In this document: one piece after another, positions 18,195-27,654 of the stretch | Layout: each line of letters starts with the position of its first letter | How positions within the stretch are numbered: position 1 is the first letter of the stretch | Assembly: GCA_964575335.1 (NCBI GenBank) | Contig: CAZNPU010000009.1 | Location: 42,270-106,269, forward strand | Direction: 5' to 3' | Origin: CAZNPU01 sp964575335 | GTDB lineage: Bacteria; Planctomycetota; Phycisphaerae; Phycisphaerales; SM1A02 | Length of the DNA stretch: 64,000 nucleotides | Notes under the pieces: generated by a model | Told to the model about the DNA's origin: nothing | Seen by the model: only the letters and a program-made list of their open reading frames with translations | Database searches by the model: none | Made by a program: the position numbers and the translations under genes

Positions 18195-19646
18195 ATGAAT
18201 ATCGACGTGACCATCCAGCCGACATGCACGCGGTGGATGGAACTGATTTCCACAAAGCCGCAGGGTTGCCTGCTCGGCCGATCGTTGAGCGACTGGCGGC
18301 GGAAAACACGCGAGGAACTGGGGCTGGCTACGGATCGCGAGATTCTGGCGACTGGACACCAGGCGCTCCTGTGGCATCCGGGCATTCTCATCAAGTACAT
18401 GCTGGTCGACGCCATGGCGCAGGCTCATGGTTGGGCGACCGCGAATCTCATTGTTGATCAGCATGCTGAGGGGTTTGGCGATTTTGACATTCCGATGCGT
18501 CGTGCCGACGGCTCTTTGATGGTGAGGCGGCTTGAGTTGTGTCGTCCCAAGCCCCGGCCGGGAGTGCCGATGGGCCTGCATGAAGCCTTCACGCCGCCGC
18601 GGCCGCCTTCGGATTTGAGCGGCACGCTGCCTTCGGTGCGTGAAGGGGTCAAACGCATTTTCGAAGCGGTGTACGCCCATCGTACTGCTTCAAATGCAGC
18701 GTTGCAGATGGCGGCAGCGATTGCTGACTTGATGCGGCCATGGGTGAAACCGCTGCCCAATGTCACCGCGACGAATCTGATCAACACCACACTCGCACGA
18801 TCGCTCATGCAGTTGATGATCGACGATCCCTGGCGATGTGCAGCATGCTACAACCGGGCCGTGCAGAGCCTGCCGGAAGCTGGCGTGGGAACACTGCTGA
18901 TTCGCGATGATTACGTGGAACTGCCGCTGTGGCGTATTCGTCCGGACGGCCGGCGTATGCGTGCGTATGACAATGATCTGGAGCGGGTTGTGGGAAGCGA
19001 AACGGGAGCATCGGTTTCGCCGCCCGAATACAGCAAACGCAGCCAGTCGCATGATGACGCCGCGTTGCCGCTGCTGCTGCCGCGTGCACTGTTCATGACC
19101 GCACTGGTGCGGCTGGGCATGTGCGATTTGTTCATTCACGGTACGGGCGGCGGAAACTACGACCGCGCAATGGAACGCTGGATACGGGATTGGCTTGGCA
19201 TTGACGTCGGCTCGATCGCGGTGGCGACGGCGACGATGCACCTGCCGCTGCTTGGCGATGATGGTGATGAGCCGCAGCTTGATGTGCAGCAGGCGACGCA
19301 GAACGCACGCAAGCTGTGGCATGATCCGGAAGCGGGCGATGATGATGTGTCGTCACACCCCGGCCCAGAGAAACGCCGGCTTCTGGCATGGGTGATGGAG
19401 GCTCCACGCCGCTCCAGCGAACGGCGTGCTCGCTTTGTGCAGATGCACGAGCGGCTCGCGGCAATGCGTGAGCAGCGGGCCGAGACGGTGCAGGCGGCAC
19501 AGGAGCAGGCGAAGCTCGCACAACGGCAGGCGGCGGATGCCTTAATCGCCATGCGACGCGACTGGGCGTTTCCGCTGTATCCCGCGTCGATGCTCGATCA
19601 GCTTGCAGCGATCGCCATGCGTGAAGCGGGCGCGGTTGTACATTGA
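18195..19646 (+). CDS. Uncharacterised 483-aa protein, faintly BshC-like
   Basis: A soluble protein without signal peptide. Early sequence contains a TGHQALLWHPGILIKY segment, an NLIVDQHAEGFGDFD segment follows, and later LLPRALFMTALVRLG and LFIHGTGGGNYDRAMERW. The order of a TGxQ loop, an acidic DxH strand and a late GGG segment reminds me of the putative cysteine ligase BshC of bacillithiol synthesis, but the match is weak and I would not name it. A basic coiled coil (about 410-455, MREQRAETVQAAQEQAK) lies near the C-terminus. It probably shares a transcript with the GT2 gene. Confidence 0.7.
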   Translation: MNIDVTIQPTCTRWMELISTKPQGCLLGRSLSDWRRKTREELGLATDREILATGHQALLWHPGILIKYMLVDAMAQAHGWATANLIVDQHAEGFGDFDIPMRRADGSLMVRRLELCRPKPRPGVPMGLHEAFTPPRPPSDLSGTLPSVREGVKRIFEAVYAHRTASNAALQMAAAIADLMRPWVKPLPNVTATNLINTTLARSLMQLMIDDPWRCAACYNRAVQSLPEAGVGTLLIRDDYVELPLWRIRPDGRRMRAYDNDLERVVGSETGASVSPPEYSKRSQSHDDAALPLLLPRALFMTALVRLGMCDLFIHGTGGGNYDRAMERWIRDWLGIDVGSIAVATATMHLPLLGDDGDEPQLDVQQATQNARKLWHDPEAGDDDVSSHPGPEKRRLLAWVMEAPRRSSERRARFVQMHERLAAMREQRAETVQAAQEQAKLAQRQAADALIAMRRDWAFPLYPASMLDQLAAIAMREAGAVVH

Positions 19647-19691
19647 TGGTGATATTGATGATGATGCGAGCGTGTGCCGGGCACATCACGC

Positions 19692-20942
19692 TCATGCCTT
19701 GCCGTGTGCAGCACGCCACGCTGCGATTTTTTCTTCAAACAGTTTGATGTACCGTTCGCAGTGCAGATCGAGCGTGTAGTTTTCGCACACGACGCGTCGG
19801 GCCGCTTCGCCAAAGCGCTGAGCAAGCGAGGCGTCGTCCAGAACGGTGGCGATTGCCTTGCTGAACTGCTGGGGGTTTTCCGGTTCAGCAAGCATGCCGC
19901 ACGGCCCGGCGTCGACCAACTCGCGGTTGCCGCCGACGTCAAATGCCACCACCGGCCTGCCACAAGCCATTGCCTCCAGCAGCACCAGGCTCTGGTTTTC
20001 AGCCCGGCTGGGATGCACGAGCACGTCAGCAGCGTTGTAGATCATCGCTTTGTGGTGATCGTCGACGATATAGCCCATTGCCTTGGCGGGAATGCCGCAG
20101 GAAGCGGTCAGTTCATCAGCCTCAGCGCCAAGCAGCAGCAGCATTGAGTTTTTCTTGAGATGCTGCGGCAGTGACTCCAATGCCTGCACAAGCAGATCGC
20201 CGCCTTTGACCCTGGCGCGGATCGAGACGGAGATGAACAAAATGACACGCGCATCGCGGGGGATGCCCAGTTCATCGCGGCAAGCGATTTGATCCAGCGG
20301 CCTGTAGATGGTGTGATCGACAGGGTTGGGAATCTGACGCAGATCGTGCTGGGCGATCATGCTTTCGCGAGCACAGTCGAGCAGCCAGCGGCTGGGGGCA
20401 ACGAACGTAATATCGGACCGTTGGTAGGCCCAGTTCTTCAGCTTCCACGCCAACGCGGTGCCGTCGTGCGCAAGAGGAGGGAAGGTGCTGAGGTACGGGC
20501 AGTTGCCGCAGCCGGTTTTCCATCGCTGGCAGTCGTAGCTCTGCGAGCAGTGGCCGGTGAGGTTCCACATGTCGTGCATGGTGCCGACGATCGGTTTTCG
20601 CCGAGCCATGCCCGGCAGGGCGAGAAAGTTGAAGTAGTTCGTATGCCAGCCGTGGATGTTGATGATGTCAGCGTCAAGAAACGGTTTGAACTTGCGAATT
20701 TTGAAAGAGCTGACGCAGTGAATGTCGTTGACGCCCATGCGCCAACTGAAAACGCCCAAAAAATTTTCCATCCGATTTGCGCGGGGTAGTTCAACCACAT
20801 CGGGCGAATCGATCGCTTTGCGGCGGCAGGCGATCGTGGATTCAATCCCCGCCTTGCGTAAGGCAGTGTGAAGCCGATAGACCGCTGTGACAGCTCCGGC
20901 ACCGTGTGGTCGGCCGTGTTCGTGCAGTATCAAAACTCGCAT
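19692..20942 (-). CDS. GT4-family glycosyltransferase with Cys cluster
   Basis: A 416-aa GT-B glycosyltransferase of family 4. The start is RVLILHEHGRPHGAGAV, a HGWHTNYFNF motif lies in the first domain, and a Cys-containing insert (CSQSYDCQRWKTGCGNCPY) may bind a metal. The C-terminal domain has HPSRAENQSLVLLEAMACG followed by GGNRELV, the nucleotide-sugar site. The Cys-rich insert with this spacing is known from WcaC/CpsF-like colanic and exopolysaccharide transferases. It faces the preceding gene convergently with 45 bases between stops. The acceptor is unknown. Confidence 0.87.
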   Translation of the reverse strand: MRVLILHEHGRPHGAGAVTAVYRLHTALRKAGIESTIACRRKAIDSPDVVELPRANRMENFLGVFSWRMGVNDIHCVSSFKIRKFKPFLDADIINIHGWHTNYFNFLALPGMARRKPIVGTMHDMWNLTGHCSQSYDCQRWKTGCGNCPYLSTFPPLAHDGTALAWKLKNWAYQRSDITFVAPSRWLLDCARESMIAQHDLRQIPNPVDHTIYRPLDQIACRDELGIPRDARVILFISVSIRARVKGGDLLVQALESLPQHLKKNSMLLLLGAEADELTASCGIPAKAMGYIVDDHHKAMIYNAADVLVHPSRAENQSLVLLEAMACGRPVVAFDVGGNRELVDAGPCGMLAEPENPQQFSKAIATVLDDASLAQRFGEAARRVVCENYTLDLHCERYIKLFEEKIAAWRAAHGKA

Positions 20943-21333
20943 AAGTCATCAGGCGTCGGCGGCCAGCGGTTGACAGCGAATGTTCGGAGATGATGGCGAG
21001 ATGGTGAGACGAACGTGCGTCGGGGCAGTTCAGTGCAGGTATTTTGAATCCTAATCTATTCTGCGACTTCCTGCCGGTTGAACCCTGCTGGCTGCTATTG
21101 ATGGTTATGGATTATGGGGGTTGGCGATGGTCGATCGCCGATCAGCAACACTACCTTGGTGGCATGATGCGGAGCAACGACAACCGTTGTTTGCCGGTGG
21201 TTTGGCTGCGGATCGCTCGATACGATTGTCGTGTGTCAGATCGAAAGTGATGCCTTGACCACCTGGTTGTGGCAAGAGGCGAGTTTTGCTGCGTGCGGGT
21301 TTCCGCTAAGCTACGTAGCTTCTCCGCGTTTGC
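20943..21333. other. Intergenic region without recognised gene
   Basis: A 391-base divergent region between the GT4 gene and the small membrane protein. The frames that are open here have no plausible start signal or protein-like composition. A near-palindrome (CGATGGTCGATCGCCGATC) lies at about 21126-21144, and CTACGTAG sits at 21312-21319, close before the next gene. I see no terminator. Confidence 0.4.
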
Positions 21334-21870
21334 ATGGCTGGGATTCGGGGGATGTACGGCCATACGATATATGATTTCACGCGGTTTGGCGTTGAGGAAA
21401 GCGGCACGTTGAGCAGAGACGAACAGTTCGCAGCACCTGCCTTCACATGGCGAGCGCATCCGGCTCGTGAGCGCGTGGGCCACGCGCTGGCAGCGATTGG
21501 GGTGTTGGCGGCGTTCGCAGCGGCGGTGCATGCGTTCTGTGGTGCGGCCGGCGCCGGACTGGCGGAAACCTGGGCCTGGAGCGTCGGCACGCTCGTCGCT
21601 GGCGGCTTGGCGCTGAATCGTTTTCTGCTGCCCAGCACATTCACCATCGATGATGAAGGAATCACGGCGCATTATCCGCTGCGCGTTCAGCGGCTTTTGT
21701 GGCGTGATCTCAAACGGTTCGTGCATGATGACCGCGGCGGTTACCTGTCCACGCGGTACCGGGCTTCACGATTTGATGCGTTTACGGGCATGCACCTTGT
21801 GTTTGGATCAGATCGGCAGATGATCATTGATCGCATCAACGCCTGCATGCGGCGGGGGGACGTGCTGTGA
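21334..21870 (+). CDS. Hypothetical membrane protein, bacterial PH-domain-like
   Basis: A 178-aa protein. The first 45 residues are polar, two hydrophobic segments follow (about 50-70 and 80-100), and then a C-terminal beta-rich part (FTIDDEGITAHYPLRVQRLLWRDL) resembles the pattern of YdbS/bPH-type domains, where a strand pair precedes a Trp-containing helix. That assignment is tentative. Its stop overlaps the next gene's ATG, so they form a pair. The ATG at 21352 is an alternative start. It lies about 600 bases upstream of the GlmL-type cluster on the same strand. Confidence 0.6.
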   Translation: MAGIRGMYGHTIYDFTRFGVEESGTLSRDEQFAAPAFTWRAHPARERVGHALAAIGVLAAFAAAVHAFCGAAGAGLAETWAWSVGTLVAGGLALNRFLLPSTFTIDDEGITAHYPLRVQRLLWRDLKRFVHDDRGGYLSTRYRASRFDAFTGMHLVFGSDRQMIIDRINACMRRGDVL

Positions 21871-22331
21871 TGAAATGGCTCTCACGAGATATCAAGCATG
21901 CTTTTGCGGTTGATCCGCCTGGGCCGCAGGAGCCGACTGAAGCGCAGAAGCCGGCGGTTGACCGCGTGTGCCAGGCTGTGGCAAGGCGTCGGCTCACCAC
22001 GCCTGCGCTTGTCTTTCTGGAGATGAGCAAGCCGCTGAACTTCATCACCGCGCAGACGATGCATCTGTTTGAGCCTGTCGCATCAGTGTTTCTCAACCTG
22101 GAGCCGGTTGCGAAAAGGCTGTTGGACTATGAAAGCTACCGGCAGTTTGCGGTGTTTCTGGAGCATCGCGGTTCGGTCGAGTACCTTTGTCGCCGCATCG
22201 AGTATTTTGAGAAGCTGTATGAAGAGCAGGAGCGAGCGGAGAAACAGGGAGCTCGCCCTGACGATGATTCGCAATCTGTGCGGTGCGAGGACGCCGAGGC
22301 ATCGAAGAAGCAGGAAGGGAATGAACCATGA
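21870..22331 (+). CDS. Hypothetical helical protein coupled to the preceding gene
   Basis: A 153-aa, mostly helical protein without membrane segments. The middle (VFLEMSKPLNFITAQTMHLFEPV) resembles a four-helix or alpha-solenoid element and the C-terminus is an acidic low-complexity tail. The ATG overlaps the preceding stop (GTGATGA). The 134 bases that follow carry no clear promoter before the GlmL-type gene, so readthrough into that cluster is possible. The family is not recognised. Confidence 0.6.
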   Translation: MKWLSRDIKHAFAVDPPGPQEPTEAQKPAVDRVCQAVARRRLTTPALVFLEMSKPLNFITAQTMHLFEPVASVFLNLEPVAKRLLDYESYRQFAVFLEHRGSVEYLCRRIEYFEKLYEEQERAEKQGARPDDDSQSVRCEDAEASKKQEGNEP

Positions 22332-22465
22332 TCGCGCTTGGTCCTCAACGTTTCGACACGCTATGTTGCGGCAGTTTGGTTGTTGCGATCTCTGACCGCA
22401 CTGCCGTGTGCTGTGCTGCTGCTTTCTGAATTTTCAACTTTCGATTTTCGATTCCCAACACCACC

Positions 22466-24307
22466 GTGAAACCCATCGATCCCAACAAGATCAACGTCAT
22501 TCTCGCCACGGACTGCGGTTCGACGACCACCAAGGCCATCATGATCGAGCGTCAGCCCGATGGCACGTATCGCCAGACATACCGAGGCGAAGCGCCGACA
22601 ACGGTGGAAAACCCGTTTGCCGACGTGACCATCGGCGTGGTGAACGCCGTGACCGAAGTCGGGGAACTGGCGTCCCGCCGACTCATTGATGACAACGGCC
22701 AGATTCTTCGCCCGGGACGCGAGGGCGAAGGTTGCGACATTTACATCTCCACGTCATCGGCCGGCGGTGGTTTGCAGATGATGGTGGCCGGCGTGGTCAG
22801 AGAAATGACCGCCGCCAGCGCCAAACGCGCAGCGCTGGGCGCCGGCGCCATTGTGATGGACACCATTGCATCCAACGACAAGCGCAGGCCGCACGAGCAG
22901 ATTCAGCGCATACGTGAGCTTCGGCCGGACATGATCCTGATTTCCGGCGGCACCGATGGCGGCGACAGCAAGAAGGTGGTAGAGATCGCCGAGCTGATCG
23001 CGCCCGCCAAGCCGCAGCCCCGTTTCGGCAGCGAGTACACCTTGCCTGTCATCTTCGCAGGCAACAAGGACGCAGCGCCGTTGGTCCAGCAGGCGTTCGA
23101 TAAGGGCTTTGACCTGAAAATTGTTGAAAACCTGCGGCCGGTTCTGGAGCGGGAGAATCTCGGTCCGGCCCGCGATGCGATTCACGACATGTTCCTTGAG
23201 CATGTGATGGCGCACGCGCCCGGATACAACAAGCTCATGGAATGGACCGATGCGCCGATCATGCCCACGCCGGGCGCGGTCGGAAACATTCTGCAGACCA
23301 TCGCCAAGATGCAGGGCATCAATGTCGTGGGCGTTGACATCGGCGGCGCGACGACCGACGTGTTCTCGGTATTCGATGGAACGTTCAACCGAACCGTCAG
23401 CGCGAACCTTGGCATGAGCTACTCCATCTCGAACGTATGCGCCGAAGCGGGCATGGGCAGCGTGCTTCGCTGGGTGCACTTCGATATGGATGAACGCGAG
23501 CTGCGCAATCGCGTGAAGAACAAGATGATCCGCCCGACCACGATCCCGCAGACGCAGGAGGCACTGATCTTTGAGCAGGCCGTTGCCCGCGAAGCGCTGC
23601 GTCTGGCGTTCATCCAGCACAAGGAGTTCGCCACGACGCTCAAGGGCGTGCAGCAGCAGCGAACCGTCGGCGATACCTTCAGCCAGCAGGTCGGCGGGCA
23701 GACCATTGTCGACAACATGAGAATGGATCTGCTGGTCGCTTCCGGCGGCGTATTGAGCCACGCGCCGCGCATGCATCAGACAGCGATGATGCTCATTGAT
23801 GCATTTGAGCCTGAAGGCTTTACAACCCTCGCCAAGGACAGCATTTTCATGATGCCGCACCTAGGCGTGTTGGCTGAGGTGCATCCGCAGGCCGCGCTGG
23901 AAGTGTTTGAGAAAGACTGCCTGATCTATCTTGGCACCTGCGTGGCTGCCAAGGGTGAGGGCAAGCCGGGCAAGGCGTGCTTCAAGTACAGCATCAGCGG
24001 ACCAACGCTCAAGGAGTCCGGCGTGATGAAGTTCGGCGAGATCAAACTCCTGCCGCTTGGTCCGGATGAAACCGCCACGGTTGTCGTCGATCCCGAACGA
24101 GGTTTCGACTTCGGCGCCGGTCCAGGCAAGCGCGTGGAGCGAACCGTCAGAGGCGGCACTGTCGGCCTGATCCTTGATGCCCGCGGCCGCCCGCTGCAGT
24201 TGCCTGAAGATCGCAAAATCGGCCAGGCCATGATCGCCTCATGGGTGAAAGCGATGGATTTGTATCCGGACGCGACAGTCGTGCAGGCGGAGGCAGTGAC
24301 GGTATGA
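22466..24307 (+). CDS. GlmL/MutL-type ASKHA ATPase, orphan
   Basis: A 613-aa protein of the glutamate-mutase MutL (GlmL) family. The ASKHA nucleotide site is intact: phosphate-1 DCGSTTTK (16-23), phosphate-2 DIGGATTD (291-298), and an adenosine-type segment (LVASGGVLS). Known GlmL proteins are encoded beside the two subunits of coenzyme-B12-dependent glutamate mutase and are thought to be reactivating chaperones, but no mutase subunit is present in this window. Here it heads a row of envelope proteins instead, so its ATPase may serve another machine. The start GTG at 22466 lacks a Shine-Dalgarno. Confidence 0.88.
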   Translation: MKPIDPNKINVILATDCGSTTTKAIMIERQPDGTYRQTYRGEAPTTVENPFADVTIGVVNAVTEVGELASRRLIDDNGQILRPGREGEGCDIYISTSSAGGGLQMMVAGVVREMTAASAKRAALGAGAIVMDTIASNDKRRPHEQIQRIRELRPDMILISGGTDGGDSKKVVEIAELIAPAKPQPRFGSEYTLPVIFAGNKDAAPLVQQAFDKGFDLKIVENLRPVLERENLGPARDAIHDMFLEHVMAHAPGYNKLMEWTDAPIMPTPGAVGNILQTIAKMQGINVVGVDIGGATTDVFSVFDGTFNRTVSANLGMSYSISNVCAEAGMGSVLRWVHFDMDERELRNRVKNKMIRPTTIPQTQEALIFEQAVAREALRLAFIQHKEFATTLKGVQQQRTVGDTFSQQVGGQTIVDNMRMDLLVASGGVLSHAPRMHQTAMMLIDAFEPEGFTTLAKDSIFMMPHLGVLAEVHPQAALEVFEKDCLIYLGTCVAAKGEGKPGKACFKYSISGPTLKESGVMKFGEIKLLPLGPDETATVVVDPERGFDFGAGPGKRVERTVRGGTVGLILDARGRPLQLPEDRKIGQAMIASWVKAMDLYPDATVVQAEAVTV

Positions 24308-24391
24308 ATGTACGGCTCTGACGGCCCTGCATCGGGCGTCCGTGTCATATTTTGAAGTCTACAGAACTCTTTACTTTCGCATTGTGCAGTT

Positions 24392-25522
24392 ATGGCCCAA
24401 GCCTACACCCCAGGACTCAAAGTCACCAGCCGCCTTACGCATCGTGTTCGGCGCGTTTTGCCGATTCCCGGTGACGTACTGGTCAAAGTTGGCGATCACG
24501 TCAACGCCCGCGATATCGTCGCGCAAACCTTCATGCCCGGCGACATCACGCCGCTGAACATGGCCAACCTTCTTTCCATGCCGCCCGGCGATCTACCTGA
24601 GTGCATGCTGAAAAAAGAAGGCGACCGCGTTGAAGTCGGCGACATGCTGGCGCAGACCAAGGGGCTGTTCGGCTTTTTCAAGAATTCCTACAAGTCTAAA
24701 GTCGCTGGCACGATCGAGACCATCTCCAACGTCACCGGACAGGTCATCATTCGCGGCGAACCGATTCCCGTTCAGGTCGAAGCGTATCTCACCGGTGAGG
24801 TGGTTGAGGTCATCCCGCGAGAAGGCGTCATCATTCAGGCCGAAGCTGCATTTATCCAGGGCATCTTCGGCATCGGCGGCGAGGCTCACGGGCCAATCAA
24901 ACTCGCCTGCCAGGATCACACTGAAGAACTCAGCCATGATCTGATTACGCCTGACATGAAAGGCTGCGTAGTCATCGGCGGAGCACGCGCCACGAATCAG
25001 GCAATCCGAAAAGCCATTGAAGTCGGCGCCGCAGCCGTTGTGACCGGCGGCATGGACGATCAGGATCTCAAGGAAATTCTCGGTTACGACCTTGGCGTGG
25101 CGATTACCGGATCGGAGAAGATCGGCCTGACCATCGTCATTACCGAAGGTTTCGGCGAGATCGCCATGGCTGAGCGGACCTACAAGCTGCTGGCTCAACA
25201 TGAAGGCCACGCTGCTGCGGTCAACGGCGCTACGCAGATTCGTGCCGGTGTGATGCGGCCGGAGATCGTCATACCACTCGGCGCCGATGCAGCAACAACT
25301 CAGAATACCAGCGCAAGCCAGATGGACGGCCTGCTTGAAATCGGCCGCATGGTGCGGATCATTCGCGATCCGTACTTCGGGCTGATCGGATCAGTCAGCG
25401 CGCTGCCGCCCGAGCCGCACGTCTTGGGTTCGGGGTCAAAGGCTCGCGTGCTGGAAGTAAAGCTGGAGTCGGGCAAGCAGGTTGTGATCCCTCGTGCTAA
25501 TGTGGAGCTTATCGAAGGGTAG
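24392..25522 (+). CDS. Barrel-sandwich-hybrid protein with KOW-like C-terminus
   Basis: A 376-aa soluble protein, family not named with certainty. Residues 18-48 (LPIPGDVLVKVGDHVNARD) and 70-125 (KKEGDRVEVGDMLAQTKG, then SKVAGTIETISNVTGQV) look like two biotinyl/lipoyl-type hairpins, as in RnfC or HlyD-type adaptors, but without a biotinyl- or lipoyl-lysine motif. Residues 190-260 form a Rossmann-like alpha/beta domain (GCVVIGGARATNQAIRKA; GITGSEK-type loop). The last 60 residues (MVRIIRDPYFGLIGSV to VVIPRANVELIEG) match a KOW/SH3-like fold. It lies 84 bases after the GlmL-type gene and 6 bases before the next one. Confidence 0.8.
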   Translation: MAQAYTPGLKVTSRLTHRVRRVLPIPGDVLVKVGDHVNARDIVAQTFMPGDITPLNMANLLSMPPGDLPECMLKKEGDRVEVGDMLAQTKGLFGFFKNSYKSKVAGTIETISNVTGQVIIRGEPIPVQVEAYLTGEVVEVIPREGVIIQAEAAFIQGIFGIGGEAHGPIKLACQDHTEELSHDLITPDMKGCVVIGGARATNQAIRKAIEVGAAAVVTGGMDDQDLKEILGYDLGVAITGSEKIGLTIVITEGFGEIAMAERTYKLLAQHEGHAAAVNGATQIRAGVMRPEIVIPLGADAATTQNTSASQMDGLLEIGRMVRIIRDPYFGLIGSVSALPPEPHVLGSGSKARVLEVKLESGKQVVIPRANVELIEG

Positions 25523-25528
25523 CTCATC

Positions 25529-26929
25529 ATGATGAAACGACTTTTGTTCGCGCTGCTGCTGCCGATGTGGACAGCGTTCGCTGCGATGCCGGCACACGCG
25601 CAGACCTCTGACGGTCCTGCGCCGCCAAAGAACCTGACCGCACGGGATGGCAAATGGGGCGGCGGCGATCGCCTTGTGCTGGAATGGGAACACTCGCCTG
25701 ACGCGCCCGACAACATCGCCGGCTATCGCGTGTACCGCTCAATGAACGAGGCGGAGATTGCGCGGGAAGATGCCGACACCAAGGCCCGCGCGATTCGCGA
25801 TGCTGTGAACGCTGCCACCAAAGCTGTGCGCGAGGAATTGGAAGCGGCGTCGATTGATGAGAACAGCCCGGAGGGCCGCGCACGTCTGCGTGAAGCACGC
25901 CTCGAAGCGGCGCGGCAGGCTGCGGAAGCGGCCGACATGGAGATCAAGGCCCGCGCCGGCGAGAAGCGCTTCATGTTTGTCGATCTCACGCTGCCCAGCG
26001 AGTCGACATACACCGTTGATAAGCTCAGCCGCACCGAGGCGTATTTGTTCCGTGTTGACGCGGTGGATGAGGACGGCAATGCATCGGTGGCGATCGAAAC
26101 CGAAATCCCCATGACGCCGGTGATGTGGCCTTTCGATGGCACCCGTGTTTTTCTGGGAGTGATCGTCGTCGTTCTGTGCGGCGCTGTGATGACGTTCATT
26201 GCATTGGCCCGGCGGGGTATTTCGCTGAAAGTTCGAAAGATCGCTGGTCTGGACGCGGTGGATGAAGCGGTCGGCCGCGCCACGGAGATGGGCCGTCCGG
26301 TGCTGTTTGTGCCGGGCATTCAGGACGTCAACGACATTCAGACGATTGCAGGCATTACGATTCTTTCGCGCGTGGCCAAGACTGCTGCGGAGTATGACGC
26401 TCGAGTGGAAGTGCCCACCTCCCGTTCACTGGTCATGACCGCTGCCCGCGAAACAGTGCAGGCGTCGTTTCTCGAAGCCGGCCGGCCCGATGCATATAAC
26501 CAGGATCTCATCTACTACGTGACCGACGAACAGTTCGGCTACGTGGCGTATCTCTCGGGCATGATGGTGCGCGAGAAACCCGCAGCGTGCTTCTACCTGG
26601 GGTCGTTCTTTGCAGAATCGCTGATTCTCGCTGAAACGGGCAACTCGATCGGCGCGATTCAGATTGCAGGCACCGCTCAGCCGGCGCAGCTTCCATTCTT
26701 TGTGGCGGCATGCGACTACACGCTCATCGGTGAGGAATTCTTCGCTGCCAGCGCATACCTTTCAGGCTCGCCGGAGGAACTGGGCAGCCTGAAGGGACAG
26801 GACGTCGGCAAGCTGATCGTTGCAGCGGGCATGCTGATTGGCGTCGGCCTGGCCACGGCGGCAGCGATAACGGGACTGGAGCAGCTTGGAGCCGTCGTGG
26901 ACTTCATTCGCGACACGATGTTGGCCTGA
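25529..26929 (+). CDS. FN3-domain envelope protein with large uncharacterised domain (DUF6754-like)
   Basis: A 466-aa protein. The signal peptide spans residues 1-24, with cleavage likely after AHA. A fibronectin type III domain starts at about 31 (PPKNLTARDG, LVLEWEHSPD, GYRVYRS) and its last strands come only at 147-192 (TYTVDKLSRTEAYLFRVDAVD). Between them, 73-145 is a highly charged helical insertion. A membrane helix lies at 206-226 (VFLGVIVVVLCGAVMTF), followed by a cytoplasmic-side alpha/beta domain (about 235-420) and a final hydrophobic segment (about 427-450). From memory the latter resembles the family labelled DUF6754; this is unverified. The function is unknown. Confidence 0.8.
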   Translation: MMKRLLFALLLPMWTAFAAMPAHAQTSDGPAPPKNLTARDGKWGGGDRLVLEWEHSPDAPDNIAGYRVYRSMNEAEIAREDADTKARAIRDAVNAATKAVREELEAASIDENSPEGRARLREARLEAARQAAEAADMEIKARAGEKRFMFVDLTLPSESTYTVDKLSRTEAYLFRVDAVDEDGNASVAIETEIPMTPVMWPFDGTRVFLGVIVVVLCGAVMTFIALARRGISLKVRKIAGLDAVDEAVGRATEMGRPVLFVPGIQDVNDIQTIAGITILSRVAKTAAEYDARVEVPTSRSLVMTAARETVQASFLEAGRPDAYNQDLIYYVTDEQFGYVAYLSGMMVREKPAACFYLGSFFAESLILAETGNSIGAIQIAGTAQPAQLPFFVAACDYTLIGEEFFAASAYLSGSPEELGSLKGQDVGKLIVAAGMLIGVGLATAAAITGLEQLGAVVDFIRDTMLA

Positions 26930-26945
26930 TGAGGAGCCGCGATAC

Positions 26946-27650
26946 ATGAAACGAACTATTCCACTGCTGATCTCAGCCATCTGCGGCTTTGCACTGATCG
27001 TGGCCTACTTCATTCCCGTCACGCAGGGGTGGGGTGAAGACGTCACCACGTGGTTCAACATCCTTGCAGCAATTGCATTCATCCTTGGCGGCGGCAGCCT
27101 GCTCAAGAACCATCTGCAGAAAATCTCCGATCGTCGCGCGGGCTGGGCGTACTCGGTCATCACCGTGGTGGCGTTCGTCACCACGCTGTTCGTGGGCCTG
27201 GGCAAGATCGGCGTGAATCCGAATCCGCAATATCCCGCCTACGCATGGTCGGGCAGCTATCGTGAAATCGGAAGCCCCTTCTGGTGGCTCTATGAGTACG
27301 CGTTCAAGCCGCTCACGGCCACCATGTTTGCGATGCTGGCGTTCTATGTGGCATCGGCGGCGTTCAGAGCGTTCCGGGCCAAGAACTTTGAAGCCATCTT
27401 GCTGCTGGGCACCGCGTTCATCATTCTGCTCGGCCGCACGTTTGCCGGTCCGTTCCTGACCGATTGGATCGACCCCGAAGGACCGCTGGCGTGGCTGAAG
27501 ATTGAGAACCTCACGCTCACGATCATGAACGTGTTCAACACCGCGGGCAACCGCGCGATCATGATCGGCATCGCGTTGGGGATCGCTTCCACGTCGCTCA
27601 AAGTGCTGTTGGGCGTCGATCGTTCGTATCTCGGTTCGGGCAAGGAGTAA
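26946..27650 (+). CDS. Polytopic membrane protein of the GlmL-type cluster (1)
   Basis: A 234-aa protein with about six hydrophobic segments and no recognised catalytic motif. Between segments lies a short loop with NPNPQYPAYAWSGSYR. The start ATG at 26946 follows GAGGAG by 11 bases, and the gene begins 16 bases after the preceding stop. The last helix pair ends in RSYLGSGKE. I do not recognise the family. It and the two downstream proteins would form the integral-membrane part of the system. Confidence 0.8.
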   Translation: MKRTIPLLISAICGFALIVAYFIPVTQGWGEDVTTWFNILAAIAFILGGGSLLKNHLQKISDRRAGWAYSVITVVAFVTTLFVGLGKIGVNPNPQYPAYAWSGSYREIGSPFWWLYEYAFKPLTATMFAMLAFYVASAAFRAFRAKNFEAILLLGTAFIILLGRTFAGPFLTDWIDPEGPLAWLKIENLTLTIMNVFNTAGNRAIMIGIALGIASTSLKVLLGVDRSYLGSGKE

Positions 27651-27654
27651 TACC

